Below are positions 1 to 15,000 of a DNA stretch of 64,000 nucleotides, one piece after another. The notes below the pieces were generated by a model, which worked only from the letters and a program-made list of their open reading frames with translations, made no database searches and was not told the DNA's origin. Where the stretch lies: assembly GCF_946479755.1 (NCBI RefSeq), contig NZ_CAMLHC010000001.1, forward strand, positions 248,001 to 312,000, in the 5' to 3' direction. The DNA comes from an uncultured Chitinophaga sp. Its GTDB lineage: Bacteria > Bacteroidota > Bacteroidia > Chitinophagales > Chitinophagaceae. Both the position numbers and the translations under genes were made by a program. The first letter of the stretch is position 1, and each line of letters opens with the position of its first letter.

Positions 1-2
1 AG

Positions 3-3000
3 CCCGATGGTATCCGTGGTTACGCTGAGTATTGCACCGATTTGTTTAGTGCCGGACGGATCAAACAGATGATGAAACATTTCGAGCAGCTGTTGCGCGC
101 TATAGTTGCGGCACCGGCCAGCGAGATCAACACACTGCGTATCACCACGCCGGCGGAAGAAGAGCAGCTGCTGAGCGCCTTCAACAGCCGGATAGCGGAC
201 TATCCGAGAAATAAAACCATCATCGACCTTTTCGACAGGCAGGTGCTGCTCACACCGGAAGCGGTGGCAGTAGTGTTTGAATCTGTACAGGTCACCTATG
301 GTGAACTGAATAGCCGGGCCAATCAACTGGCACATTACCTGAGGAAGCTGGGTGTCCGGGAAGATACACTGGTGCCGGTGTTCCTGGAACGGAGCGAACA
401 GATGATCATTGCCATGCTGGGCATCCTGAAGGCCGGTGGCGCTTATGTGCCCATCGATCCGGAATATCCGCAGGAGAGGGTCCGTTTTATGCTGACGGAT
501 ACCGCAGCACAGTATGTGGTGAGCAATAAAGAAAGCGCCCATTTGCTGGAAGGCTTAACCTCCGCCACAATAGTATCACTGGACGGAGATCAGCATATCC
601 TCGAAGGATTTCCGGAACATAACCCTGAAAGTTTTGTACAGCCGCATCACCTGGCTTATGTTATCTATACCTCCGGTTCTACCGGTCAGCCGAAAGGCGT
701 GCTGCTGGAACACTACAACGTAGTGCGGCTGTTTGAGACCGATACGCCGTTGTATGACTTTAACAACAGCGATGTATGGACACTGTTCCACTCTATCTGT
801 TTTGACTTTTCCGTGTGGGAAATGTATGGAGCACTGTTCTATGGCGGCCGCCTCGTCATCGTCTCCAAACAGGTGGCGAAAGACGCTGCTCTCTTCGGGC
901 AGCTGCTGCTGTCAGAAGGGGTGACGGTACTCAACCAGACGCCTGCGGCCTTCTATGTGTTGCAGGAATACCTGGTGGCCCATGCAACGTCGGTGCCCGT
1001 GCGCTATGTCATCTTCGGTGGCGAAGCGTTGAACCCGGCCATGATCCGGCCGTGGAAAGAAGCGTATCCGCATTGCAGAACGATCAACATGTACGGCATT
1101 ACCGAAACAACGGTGCATGTGACCTACCAGGAGATCGGCGTTGAGCATTTGCAGAGCAGCAGCAGTATCATTGGTACAGCTATCCCAACGCTGGGCATTT
1201 ATATCCTGGACGCGAACAAGAGCTTGTCGCCCGTAGGTGTGCCGGGAGAACTGTATGTTTCCGGCGCGGGGCTGGCAAGAGGTTACCTGAACCGCGAAGC
1301 TTTAACGGCAGAGCGTTTTCTGCCGAATCCTTTCAGCCGGGAAGGAGATTACAGCCGGTTGTATAAAACCGGGGACCAGGCCCGCTGGCTGGCGGATGGA
1401 AATATCGAATACCTGGGTCGTATAGACCAGCAGGTGAAGATACGCGGATACCGTATCGAGCTGGGAGAGATCGAGAATGTATTGCTGCAGAGCGGATTTA
1501 TAAAACAGGCAGTTGTTGTGGCGGCCAACGACAGCGCCGGCAGTAAAATACTGGCCGCGTATGTTGTGTCCGAAGAACGTTTCGACCGCGACCGCGTGAT
1601 AGCAGTGCTGAAAGAGCGGTTACCGGATTATATGGTGCCGGCCCTGTTTATCACGTTAGATAAAATGCCGCTGACCTCCAACGGGAAGATCGACCGGAAA
1701 GCATTACCCGATGTACACCAGGGCGCTCCGGCCGGCAATGAATATGTAGCGCCCCGCAATGATATGGAGCAGTTGCTGGCCGATGTATGGCAGGAATTAC
1801 TGCAGGTGCCACGGGTAGGAGTATACGATAATTTCTTTGAACTGGGAGGCCACTCCCTGCTGTCGATGCGCATGGTGGCAGTGCTGCGGAAAAAAATAGC
1901 GGTGGAACTAACGGTAAGGTCTATATTCCTTTACCCGGTGATTGACCAGCTGGCGGCTTTCTTACAGGGAGAAACCAGCCAGACCACTGTTCCGGGAATA
2001 AAAGCGGTGAAAAGACCAGCACGTATCCCGCTTTCCTTTGCACAGGAACGTCTGTGGTTTATTGACCAGCTGGAAGGCAGCGTGCAGTACCACGTACCGG
2101 CCGTATTGCGCCTGCGCGGATCATTGGATGTGGAAGCCTTGTCCACCGCCCTGCGTAATGTGGTGAACCGGCACGAGATATTAAGGACCGTGATCCGGCA
2201 GAATGATGGCCGCGGCTATCAATATATCCTGGACCAGGACAACTGGACATTAAATATCACCGATCAGCCGGTCTATAAAAACAATCCGGCTGCGCTGCAG
2301 AACTTTATCAAAAAGATCACGGACGCACCGTTCGATCTGTCCGCCGATCATATGCTGCGGGCTGACCTGGTAGTGCAGGGACCGGATGAACATATCCTCA
2401 TCATCACCACCCACCACATCGCTTCCGATGCCTGGTCTACCGGTATCCTGGTGAAGGAGCTGGTAGCGTTTTATATGGCTGCGGCTACCGGTACAGCGGC
2501 ACACCTGGAGAAGATGGCGATCCAGTACGCGGACTATGCCATCTGGCAACGTACCTACATTACCGGTGATATACTGGATAAACAACTGGCTTACTGGAAA
2601 GAAAACCTGGCCGGCATCACGCCGTTGAACCTGCCATTGGATTACCCGAGGCCGCCTGTGAGAAGCACCAGGGGCGGGGCTGTCAGCTTCCAGCTGCCTG
2701 CTGAACTGACCGCACAGCTGCACCAGTTTAGCCGCCAGGAAAGTGTGAGCCTGTTCATGACATTGTTCTCCGCGTTCAATGTCATGCTGTACCGCTACAG
2801 CGGTCAGGAAGATATCTGCGTGGGCAGTCCGGTAGCCGGCAGAACGCAGCAGGAAGTGGAAGGCCTCATCGGCTTTTTCATCAACATGCTGGCGCTGCGC
2901 GTAAACCTGGGTGAGCATCCTTCTTTCCGCACCCTGCTCCAACAGGTAAAACAAACTACGCTGAATGCCTTTGAACACCAGGAAGTGCCGTTTGAAAAGA

Positions 3001-6000
3001 TCGTAGACCAGGTGGTGGTTGATAATGACAGAAGTCACCGCCCGGTATTCCAGGTGGTATTTGGTTTACAGAATAACGTGAACCAGCCCGATCTTCAGTT
3101 TGGCGATATCGTTTTATCAGAAGAAACAGTAGCGCATACTTCCGCCAAGTTCGACCTGGTATTCAGTATGGATGAAGACGAAGATGGGCTGAACGGCACA
3201 GTGGTGTATTGTGCGGACCTGTTTGCCGAAGCGACGGTAAAACGGATGGTGGGTCACTTCCAGCGGCTGTTGCAGGCGGTGGTAGCGGCGCCGGACCAGC
3301 AGATAGGATTGTTGCCTATGCTCACTGCCGGCGAAGAACAGCAGCTGTTGACCGTAAAAGGAAACTACGAGAAAGAATATACGCAGCAGATCACGTTTGT
3401 AGATCTGTTTGAGGCACAGGCCAACCGTTCACCGGATGCGATAGCGGTGGTTTTTGAAAATAATGTCCTCACTTACCGCGAGCTGAATGAACGTGCGAAC
3501 TGCCTTGCCCATTATCTGAAAAGCAGGCGGGTGAAAGCAGGCACGCTGGTGCCCATCTGTATGGAACGTTCGCTGGACATGATGGTGAGCATCATGGGCG
3601 TACTGAAAGCAGGAGGTGCCTATGTGCCGGTGGAACCGGATTTCCCGGAAGACCGTATCCGGTTTATGCTGGAAGATACCGATGCCTCCAATATCATTAC
3701 GCTTAGCCGATACGCCGACAGGGTACAGGCAGGCCCTGCGGACATCATCTTACTGGATGATGACTGGAACGATATTAAAGTCAACGGAAAAGACAATATA
3801 CCCGGCGCCACCCGGGCGGATCATCCCGTATATGTGATTTATACATCGGGTAGTACCGGTCAGCCGAAAGGCGTGGTGGTGACCCATGGTAACCTGGCAG
3901 ACTACATCGCTGGTCTGACAAGTGCCCTGCCCGTGAAGGAATGCCATTCTTTCGGGCTCATGTCCAGCATGGCTACCGACCTGGGCAATACCGTGATCTT
4001 TGGCGCGCTGGCCAACGGTGGCGCCCTGCATATCTTCTCTAAAGAGATGGCACAGGATACCACGATGTTGTATGACTACCTCGATCAACATCCGATAGAC
4101 TGTATCAAAATAGTGCCGTCCCACTGGAAAGCGCTGTGTTTACCGGACAGGCTGCTGGTACCGGAGAAACTGCTGATCTTCGGCGGTGAAGCGCTGGAAT
4201 CGACAGTAGTAGCGTCGATCTATGCAACAGGTACCGCCTGCACCGTGGTGAACCACTACGGACCTACGGAAACGACTATCGGAAAACTCCTGCACATCGT
4301 GGACAGAGACGCTGCTTACGGCGAGAGCATCCCGGTAGGTAAACCTTTCTCCGCTACGCAGGTGTATGTGCTCAGTCATGACCTTCAGTTGTGTCCTGTG
4401 GGTGTTCCCGGTGCGCTGTACATAGGCGGAGAAGGCGTTGCCAGCGGATATCTCAATAACGAAGAACTTACCGCTTCCAAATTCATCGCAGATCCGTTTG
4501 CTCCGGGTACAAATGCCCGCTTATATAGCACCGGTGATATGGTAAAATACCTGCCGGACGGCAATATCCTCTTCATGGGCCGTGTAGATGACCAGGTGAA
4601 AATTCGCGGTTACCGTATAGAGCTGGGAGAGATAGAAAGAGCACTGAACAGCTGCGCTACCGTCAAACAAGCGGTGGTGGTCGTAAAAAAAGATCATCTC
4701 GATAATAAACGGCTGGTGGCATATGTGGTAGCAGCGCCAGACACGGACGTGGACAAAGAAGATATACTGCGGCAGCTGACGGAACAATTGCCGGAATATA
4801 TGGTGCCCTCCCTGCTGATGGTGCTGGATTATTTCCCCTTGCTGGCCAACGGTAAGGTAGATAAGAAAGCGTTGCCCGATGCAGATGGCAGCAGCCTGCA
4901 AACAGATACCTATGTAGCGCCGCGCAATGAAGTAGAACGTACCCTGGCCGGCATCTGGGAAGCGCTGCTGGGTGTGGAAAGAGTCGGTATCAACGACAAC
5001 TTCTTCGCTCTGGGCGGTGATTCTATTATCACCATACAGGTAGTGAGCAGGGTGAGAAGAGCCGGCTATGAGTTACAGGTCGGTGACTTGTTCGACTACC
5101 AGACCATTGCCATGTTATACGCGGTAATGTCTGCCCGTAAAGGTGCGGCTGCAGCCGTATCTGCGGACCAGGAGATGCCAGGCGGCAGCTGCGGTTTGCT
5201 GCCGGTGCAGCAATGGTATTTTGAGAAGGAAAACACTACGCCTTCCCACTTTAACCAGAGCATGCTGCTGAAAATAGACAAGCGTATTCCGTCATCTACC
5301 TTGTCAGCAGCGATCATGCAGCTGGTACAGTACCATGACAGCCTCCGTTTCAAGTACACGCCTGGCGCCAACGGATGGGAGCAGACGTACGGCACCGCCG
5401 AGGCCATGCTGAACATTGTGAACCTGCAGGCAGAATCCCTGCAGGAGTTCCCCGAGATGATGGTGACTTACGGCAACGGCTATCAGCGCAGCGTGGATGT
5501 TACAAAAGGTAACTGTATCAGCGCTGTCTTGTTTTTAACACCTGCGGGCGATGCCCACAACCGCTTGCTGCTGGCAATTCATCACCTTGTGGTAGATGGT
5601 GTGTCATGGCGTATCCTGCTGGAAGACCTGGAACGGCTGATCGATGGCTTGTATAATAATGAGCCGGTATCGTTGGGTAAAAAAAGCAGTTCCTACAGGC
5701 AATGGTACGACGCACTGGTAAAATACGGTCAGACGGACCGGCTGCTGAAACAGGCGGACTACTGGTCCGGCATCGTGCAGCAGTACCGGCCATTACCGGT
5801 AGATAAAACCTACGATGGCGTGCTGCGGATAAAGGACATGGAGCACTACCAGGTGAAACTCACGCCACTGTTTACCCGGCAGCTGTTGCACGAAGTGCCA
5901 GCGGCTTATCGCACAGAAATAAACGATGTGTTGCTGAGCGCTTTAGCCCTTGCCCTGAAAGGCTGGGCCAACGGCGCCGTACTCATCGGGCTGGAAGGGC

Positions 6001-9000
6001 ACGGCAGGGAAGACATCGACAAAAGCATCAACGTAGGCGATACCGTGGGTTGGTTTACCAGTCTGTACCCCGTGTTATTGCCCGGTCACACGACGGGCGA
6101 CGCCGGTATGTTACTGCGTAATATGAAAGAACAGCTGCGCCAGATTCCGGACAAAGGAATTGGCTTCGGCATATTGAAATACCTCAACAAGCTGGAAGGG
6201 TTACAAGGTAATGACCCCTGGGATATCACCTTTAACTACCTTGGGCAGTTTGACACTGTGACCAGCGGCGGCAAATGGTTTTCCGTTACCGACGAACCCG
6301 CCGGCGCGGAAGTGGGCGACGATTACACTGTACGCCGCAAGATAGCGGTGAACAGTATGGTGACCGGTGGCGAGCTGGTGCTGGACTGGAGCTTTAGCAG
6401 TCAACACTACAACAGTAATACTATCACTACGTTGGCGCAGCAATACATCGCGCAGCTGGAAACGATCATCCGGCATGCCGTAGCGCAGGCAGCGCAACAA
6501 CCGCTGCTGACGCCATCAGACTACGGACTGGGCGGCCTGGTGAGCAATACGGAGCTGGACCGCTTCCTGGACATGCCTATGGCCGGCGGTGGTAAACGTC
6601 GCGAGGAAATTACGGCCATGTACCGGTTGAGCGGCCTGCAGGAAGGGATGTTGTTCCACGGCTTGTACGATAATGCTGTAGACGCCTATACGGAGCAGTT
6701 CACCTACCTGCTCCATCAGACAGACATCAACGCTTTCGTAGAGAGCTGGGAGTACCTGTTGCAACGGCATACCATCTTACGCAGTGGCTTCTATCATGAT
6801 GCTTTCCACGTGCCGGTGCAATGCGTGTACCGTTACGTGCAGCTGCCGGTGACGCAGCTGGACTACCGTCACCTGGATGCGGCAGCCCAGGAGGCAGCAT
6901 GGACCGCCCATGAGGCGGAAGTGTTGCAGCAGCCTTTTGATTTTACGGCGCCGCCGTTGATGAAGATGAGCCTGATACGCTTGCAGGACGATACCTGGCG
7001 CATGGTGTGGACCTACCATCACCTGTTGCTCGATGGCTGGTCAATGCCTGTGTTGCTGGAGGAATTGCTGCGTACCTATGAAGCGCTGGCATCCGGAAAA
7101 CAACCGGAGGAAACGGCTACAGATCACTACGAAGAATATATCCGCTACCTCGAACGCAGGGATAAAGACGAAGAAGGGGCCTACTGGCGCGGATACCTTG
7201 CAGACATCAGCAACAGCACGTTGCTGCCTTTCATCAGCAGCACAGACAGGACGAAGGCCGAAGGCCGTTATAAAACCACGCCGGTGGTGCTGGATGCTAC
7301 GCAGACACGGCTCATCACCGCGTACGCACAGCAACAGCGCCTCACCGTTAATACCCTGATGCAGGGCGTGTGGGGATACCTGTTATACCGTTATACCGGC
7401 AACCAGCACGTTGCCTACGGCGCTATCGTATCCGGCCGCCCGGACGATATGCCGGGTATCGAAAGAAAGGTAGGGATGTATATCAATACCCTGCCTGTGC
7501 ACATCGCCGTGACGCCCGAGCAGCCGGTCACCGACTGGTTGCGCGATATACAGGCGGCGCAGGTACAAAGCCGCAAGTACCAGTATACCCCATTGCGTGA
7601 CAGCCAGCGCCATACCGGCGTTACGGGCGACTTGTTCGATACGCTGATGGTATACGAAAACTATCCGGTAGACGAAGAAACGCTTTCCTTCCCGTGGAAA
7701 CTGCAGATAGAGCAGCTGCACGTGGAAGAACATACGAACTACCCATTGAGCATTACGATAGGAGTGGGACAGGAGATCACTATCCTGTTACAACACAATA
7801 CCGCCCTGTTGTCTCCCGCCTATATCACGCAGATCAGCGAACACTTTAAACAGGTGCTGGAATACATCGTCCGGAACCCAGCCGCGAGGACCGCCGATAT
7901 CGTGTTGCTGAACAACGAAGAGCGGGAACGGATAGCCGTTACGTTTAATAAGGCTGCCCTGCCGCAAACCACGGCCGGCACATCCGCCATCGAACTGTTT
8001 AAAGAGCGGGTGGCCCTGGCGCCGCAGCAGACGGCCGTTGTATTTGATACGCAGGCGCTCACCTACCAGGAGCTGGACAAACGCTCCGATCAGCTGGCGC
8101 TGTACCTTGTCAGCAAAGGCGTACAAAAAGAGACACTGGTGCCTGTTTGCGTAGAGCGCTCGCCGGAGATGGTCATCGCCATATTGGCCATCCTGAAAGC
8201 AGGCGGCGGCTACCTCCCGATAGACCCGTCTTACCCCGCAGCACGTATCAGCTACCTGCTGGAAGACAGCCGCGCTACCATGATGATCAGCAGTGCGGAG
8301 GTAACAGGCCGGCTGGATATCCCTGCGCATATTCACGTCATTAAAACGGATGAAGACCAGGCGGCGATTGCAGAACAGCCAGGTATCAGCCTCAGCACCA
8401 CCCCCGCGCCGGACGATCTCGCCTATGTGATCTATACTTCCGGCAGTACCGGTCAGCCGAAAGGGGTGATGATCGAACACAGAGGCCTGGTGAACTTGGC
8501 GCTGAATATGGAAACGGTGCTGTCTTTAAGACCTGGCATCAGGGTATTACAGTTCTCTGCTTTCGGTTTCGATGCCTCCTGCTTCGAGATTTTCAGCACC
8601 CTGCTGAGCGGCGGCTGCCTGGTAATCCCGCACAAAGACGACCTGCTGTCGGCTGATAAGTTCGGCGAAATGGTGCGGCAACATGAAGTGGAGCTGCTGC
8701 TGCTGCCTCCTTCCTACCAGCACACCATCCGCGAAGAGCTGGGCACCATCAAAACGATTATATCCGGTGGCGAAGCGCTGAACCGCGAAGACACCAGGTA
8801 TTTCCAATCCAAAGGTATCCGTGTGCTGAACGCGTACGGGCCTACGGAGAACAGCGTTATTACCACGATCACGGACAGCCCGTTGCAGGGCGACACCGTG
8901 GTGATAGGCAAGCCGCTGGCCAACGGACAGGTATACATCCTGGACGCTCAGGGCGAACTGTGCCCGGTAGGCGTAGCCGGTGAAATCTGTGCCGGTGGCG

Positions 9001-12000
9001 TAGGCGTGGCGCGCGGTTATCTGTACCGCCCGGCGCTCACGACGGAGAAATTCATCCCCGATCCTTTCAGCGCACAGCCGGGCGCCCGCCTGTACCGCAC
9101 CGGCGACCTCGGTCGCTGGCTGCCGGATGGCAATATCGAATACCTCGGAAGGATCGACGACCAGGTAAAAATCCGAGGTTATCGTATCGAACCGGGAGAG
9201 ATAGAAAACGCCCTGCTGCAAAGCGGCTTCGTTACCCAGGCTGTCGTGCTGGTGAAAACGGACGACAACGGCCATAAACGTTTAGTCGCCTACGTGGTGC
9301 CACAGGGGGCCTTCGATAAGGAGCCGCTGTTAACTTCGCTGAAAGACAAGCTGCCGCCTTACATGGTACCTTCCTTAGTGGTGCCGCTGGAAAAAATACC
9401 GGTCACCGCCAACGGTAAGGTAGATAAGGCCGCGTTGCCGGAACCTTATACAACGGCCACGCATACCCGCGCTATCTTAAACGGGGAAGTGGAACAAACG
9501 CTGGCCGTTATCTGGGAAGAACTGCTGGGCGTGAAGAACATCGGCAGAAATGATAACTTCTTTGAACTGGGCGGCGATTCCATTATCACCATACAGGTGG
9601 TGGGCAGGGCTAAACGTTTTGGGTATGACCTGAAACCGAAAGACCTGTTCGTGCACCAAACCATCGCAGGACTGGCCGCGTCGCTGGCCTCCGGCAAGGA
9701 GAAAGCGGTCCGCGGAGAGCAGGGCATACTCACCGGCAGCAGCGGCTTAACGCCTATCCAGCAGTGGTACCTCGAAGAGGAAACCATCGCAAAACATTTT
9801 ATTCAACAGTTGTTTGTCGGTATAGATAAACAAATCAGTGATACCGTATTAAACACCGCCGTACAACAATTGCTGCTCCGCCATGACAGCCTCCGGTTTA
9901 CGTATACCCGTAAACGCGGGCAATGGCAACAGCACTACGGCAGCTACGCCGGCGCACTGGAAGTAGTGGACCTGCGGGAAGTAGCGACGGAGGATTACGC
10001 TGCTACCCTGGCCGCTCATTGCGACCGGTACCAGGGCGCTTTGCAACCGGAAGAAGGTATCCTGCTGCGCGCCGTATTGTTCTTAACGCCTGCATCAACA
10101 GCGGCCAACCGCCTGCTGATCGTGGCGCATCACCTGGCGGTAGACGGCGTGTCCTGGCAGATCATGCAGGACGACCTGGAACACCTGCTGGACCAGCTGC
10201 AACGCAACGAGCCGGTAATGCCGGCGCTGAAGACCAGCTCCTACCGGGAATGGCATCAGGCGCTGGTGACGTACGGCCAGCGGAAACAGCTGCTGCAGCA
10301 ACGCGACTACTGGCTGGACATCGTACAGCAATACCAGCCGCTGAAGGTGGACAAAGCCTACCATGGCGAATTGACCGGCAATGACATGGCCACACATGAA
10401 ATGCACCTGGACGCTGCCCTGACGCAGCTGCTGTTGCAGGAAGCGCCGAAAGCCTATCATACTGAAATCAACGACGTGCTGCTGGCTGCCCTGTCGGCTG
10501 CCCTGTACGCCTGGAACGGCGCCGGCGTGGTAGTGGGCCTGGAAGGCCACGGCCGCGAAGATATCGCTTCCAACATCGATATTAGCAATACGGTGGGATG
10601 GTTTACCAGCCTGTATCCCGTAGGGCTGAACAACAGCGTGGACACTACGCCGGGCGCTTTACTGAAAGCGGTCAAAGAACAACTGAGACAGCTGCCCGAT
10701 AAAGGCATCGGTTACGGCGTGTTAAAATATATCAACAAGGAAGAAGCCTTACAGGGCCGCGATCCATGGGATATTACGTTTAACTACCTCGGACAGGTAG
10801 ATGCCGCCAGGAGAAACAGTAAATGGTTCAGCACCGTTCCGGAGGCGGCAGGCACCGGCAGTATCACAGACGTAAAAATCCGTCATAAGATATCGGTCAA
10901 TGGTGCGGTGGAAAACGGGGAACTGATCCTGTACTGGAGCTACAGCACGCATCATTATAACAGCGATACCATACAGGAACTGGTGAACAGCTACCAGGCG
11001 CAGTTGCAGGAGCTGATTCACCATGCGGTGGCCCAGGCGGCGGTACAACCGGTATTCACACCGTCAGACTACGGTTTGGGCAACCTGGTGACCAACGCGG
11101 AGCTGGACCAGTTCCTCGATGCTGCGCACGCAGCCGGCGGTACCCGCAGAGATCATATCACCGGCCTGTACAGGTTGAGCAGCCTGCAGGAAGGCATGTT
11201 GTTCCACGGCCTGTACAACGGCAACAACGGCGTGTATATTCAACAGCTCTGCTGCACGCTGGATGCGCCGGACATCCCGGTGTTAAAAGAAAGCTGGCGG
11301 CAGCTGCTGCAACATCACACCGTGCTGCGCAGCAGTTTCTTCGCCAATGTGTTCCGCATCCCGGTGCAGGGCGTGCAGGCGCAGGTAACGATACCGTTCG
11401 ACGAGCTGGACTACCGGCACATGAACGCGGCCGCGCAGGAGGAAGCATGGACGGCTTATGAGGCGACCGACCTGGTGAAAGGTTTCGATTTTACCACGCC
11501 ACCGCTGATGCGTATTGCCCTGATCCGGTTGACCGACATGCAATACCGCATGGTATGGACTTTCCATCACCTCTTGCTGGATGGCTGGTCAGGCTCTGTG
11601 CTGGTGGAAGAGTTACTGCAAACGTACGACCTGCTGCTGGCCGGCAAAAAAACGACGGCGCCGGCAGAAGAGAAGTACGAAGATTATATCCGTTACCTGG
11701 AGCGCCGCGACCAGGAGGAAGAAGTGCTGTACTGGAAAGAGTACCTGGCGTCGGCAGGCAGTGGCACCTTGTTGCCATTTATCAGCGCCACCGCCGAACG
11801 TACCAAGGGCAAGGGCGTGTATGAAGTGCAGGAGATGCAGCTGACGGGCGTTAAGGCGAAGCAGCTATTGTCTTACGCGCAACAACACCGTATCACCGTT
11901 AATACCGTGGTGCAGGCCGTATGGGCGTACCTGTTATACCGCTATACCGGCCAGCAGCAGGTCACCTACGGGGTAACCGTGTCCGGCCGTCCGGACGACC

Positions 12001-15000
12001 TGCCGGGCGTAGAGAAGCGCGTGGGCATGTATATCAATACCCTGCCTTTCCATACGGTGGTCGACAGGGAGCAGGGCATTGCCCCGTGGCTGCAGCAGAT
12101 CCAGCAACAGCAGGTGCAGAGCCGTGAACATCAGTATACCTCGCTCAACGATATACAGCGCTGGCTGGAAATACCGGGCGATCTGTTTGACAACTTCCTG
12201 GTATTCGAAAACTACCCGGTCAGCGATCTGCTGAATACCCACCAGTGGCAGCTGCAGATGGATAATATCGAGATGCGCGACCACGCCAACTACCCGCTGG
12301 GTATTGCGGCCGTGGTGGGCGAGTCGGTAGCGGTACGGTTTAAATACAATACCGCCTTGCTGGACCGCGTCTATGTAACGGCCCTCCGCGGACACTTCCA
12401 ACAGGTGCTGGAATTTATGGTGGACCACCCGGCTGCCAAGACAGGCGATATTATCCTGCTGAATAAACAGGAGCAGGAACATATAGCCGTTGACTTTAAT
12501 GCTACCCCCGTGGCGTATAACGCTGCCGGCAAAACGATTATGGACCTGTTCAGGGAAAGGGTGGCCGCAGCGCCGGAAAGCACAGCCCTGCTGTTTGAAG
12601 AGCAGTCGCTGACCTACCAGGAGCTTGACATCCGGTCCAACCAGCTGGCCCATTACCTCACCGGTAAAGGTGTGCAGCCGGAAACACTGGTGCCCGTGTG
12701 CCTCGAGCGTTCCCCGGAAATGATCATCGCGATACTGGGCATCCTGAAAGCAGGCGGTGCTTATCTGCCGATCGATCCGTCTTATCCGGCAGCCAGGATC
12801 ACCTACCTGCTGGAAGACAGCCGCGCCACGATGCTGATCACCAGCCTCGCGCTGGCAGGGGAACTGGACATTCCTTCCGCTATAAATATTATCAGAACAG
12901 ATGCAGACCGCAGGACCATCAGCGGGCAGCCGGCAACGGCGCCGGTTACAGCCCCTGCACCGCATCACCTCGCATACGTTATCTATACATCCGGCAGTAC
13001 AGGCAACCCCAAGGGCGTAATGATTGAACACAAAAGTGTCGTAAATCTGGCGTTGAGTCAGGCCGCATCCCTGAGATTAATACCTGGTATGAGAACCTTA
13101 CAGTTTGCAGCTTTCGGCTTTGATGCATCCTGTTACGAAATTTTCAATACCCTGTTAAGTGGTGGTAGCCTTGTACTCCCCCGGAAAGAAGACCTGCTGG
13201 CCGCCGACAAATTCGGCGACATGGTGCGCAAACAGCAGGTAGAGCTGGTGGTATTACCACCGTCTTACCAGCACACCATCCGCGAAGAGCTGGGCACGAT
13301 CAAAACGATCGTTTCGGCAGGGGAACCGCTGAACCGCGAAGATGCCAAATACTTCCAGTCCAAAGGTATCCGCGTCATTAACGCGTACGGGCCTACGGAG
13401 AATACTGTTTGTACCAGCCTCACCGACGACCCGCTCCGTGGCGACACGATCGTGATCGGCGAGCCTGTCGGCGGTGTGCAGGTATACATACTGGACCAGC
13501 ACAGGGAACTGTGCCCGGTAGGTATTACCGGCGAAATCTGCGCCGGCGGCGAAGGGGTGGCGCGTGGCTACCTGTACCGCCCTGAACTGACAGCGGACAA
13601 ATTCATCCCGGACACCTTCTCCGGAAAAGAGAACACCCGCCTGTACCGCACCGGTGACCTCGGCCGCTGGTTGCCCGACGGTAGCATAGAATACCTCGGA
13701 AGGATAGACGACCAGGTGAAAATACGCGGTTACCGTATCGAGCTGGGAGAAATTGAAAATGCACTGGAGCAGTTCGATGGCGTCAGCCAGGCAGTCGTGG
13801 TTGCTAAAGGCGCTACGGACAACAGGACACTGGTAGCTTACATCCTGCCGGACGGAGCTTTCGACAGGCAGGCCCTCAGCGCCTACCTCGAAGCGAAGCT
13901 GCCGGACTACATGGTGCCCTCGCTGTTTATAAAGATTGACAGGATACCGGTAACGCCTAATGGTAAAGTAGACCGCAAGGCATTGCCCGATCCGGACGCA
14001 GGCGCCCTGTCTGAAAACGCCTACGTAGCGCCGCGCAACGAGACGGAAGAGATACTGGCAGAGATCTGGCAGCAACTGCTGGAAGTAGAGCAGGTGGGTA
14101 TTCATGACGACTTCTTCGCCCTCGGTGGCCACTCGTTGCTGTCTATCCGACTCATCGCCGCTATCCGCAGGAAGCTGGGCAAAGAGATCGCCCTCAGTAA
14201 TATCTTCGACGCACCCACTATCGCTGCGCTGGCCGCCAGCCTGACAGCGCCGGATGCGGGAGAAGAAACAGCCACTGCCACCGGAGAGCATCATATCATC
14301 CCCTTAAACAAAAGTAACAGCCGGACGACGGTGTTTATCATCCCCGGTCAGGACGGCCTGAGTGATGGTTACGACGAACTGGCCAAAGCGCTCACCGCCA
14401 CCGCCGCCGTATACGGCGTTCAGATGCCGGGCGTATTGGAAGGAGAACGGCCGCTATACACCATCGCGGCGATCGCTGCACAGAATATCCGCTGGATAAA
14501 AGCGCTGCAGCCGCATGGCCCTTACCGTTTCATTGCCCACTCTTTCGGTGCCTACGTGCTGTATGAAATGGTACGCCAGCTGGAAGCCGCGGGGGAAACC
14601 GTGGCCTTCGCAGCTATCCTGGACGCAGACGCCCACCCCGGCCATATCGATGTGCTCAGCGGTGGTGCCACCAGTTACCAGGATATCTTCTTCGAATCGG
14701 TAGTGGAAGTGCTGACAGAGAACAATATCATCACCGGCACACCGCCGGCATGGGTGTCGGAGCTGCAACCACTGGTGCAGCCGCTGGAAATGAAAGCGGT
14801 CGTACCCTTTATCTCCAACTACCTGAAAGGCAGGATCAGCAACGATCAACTGGCGCATGTGGATTTCATTATGCGGTTGACGGACATCAAGGTGAGCAAC
14901 ATCGAGGTGCTGAACAGCTACCAGGTGGAAGGGCAAACCAAAGCCGTGCTGCATGTTGTGAAAGCCGCCGGCGCCCAGTGGAAGGGTAAACCCGAAAGCC

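Noticed and set aside
11934..14294. Long minus-strand frames (365 and 346 codons) inside the NRPS gene
   Set aside because: They lie antisense to highly conserved adenylation and condensation domains, and their translations have no recognisable motif; long antisense frames are expected in GC-rich NRPS genes.
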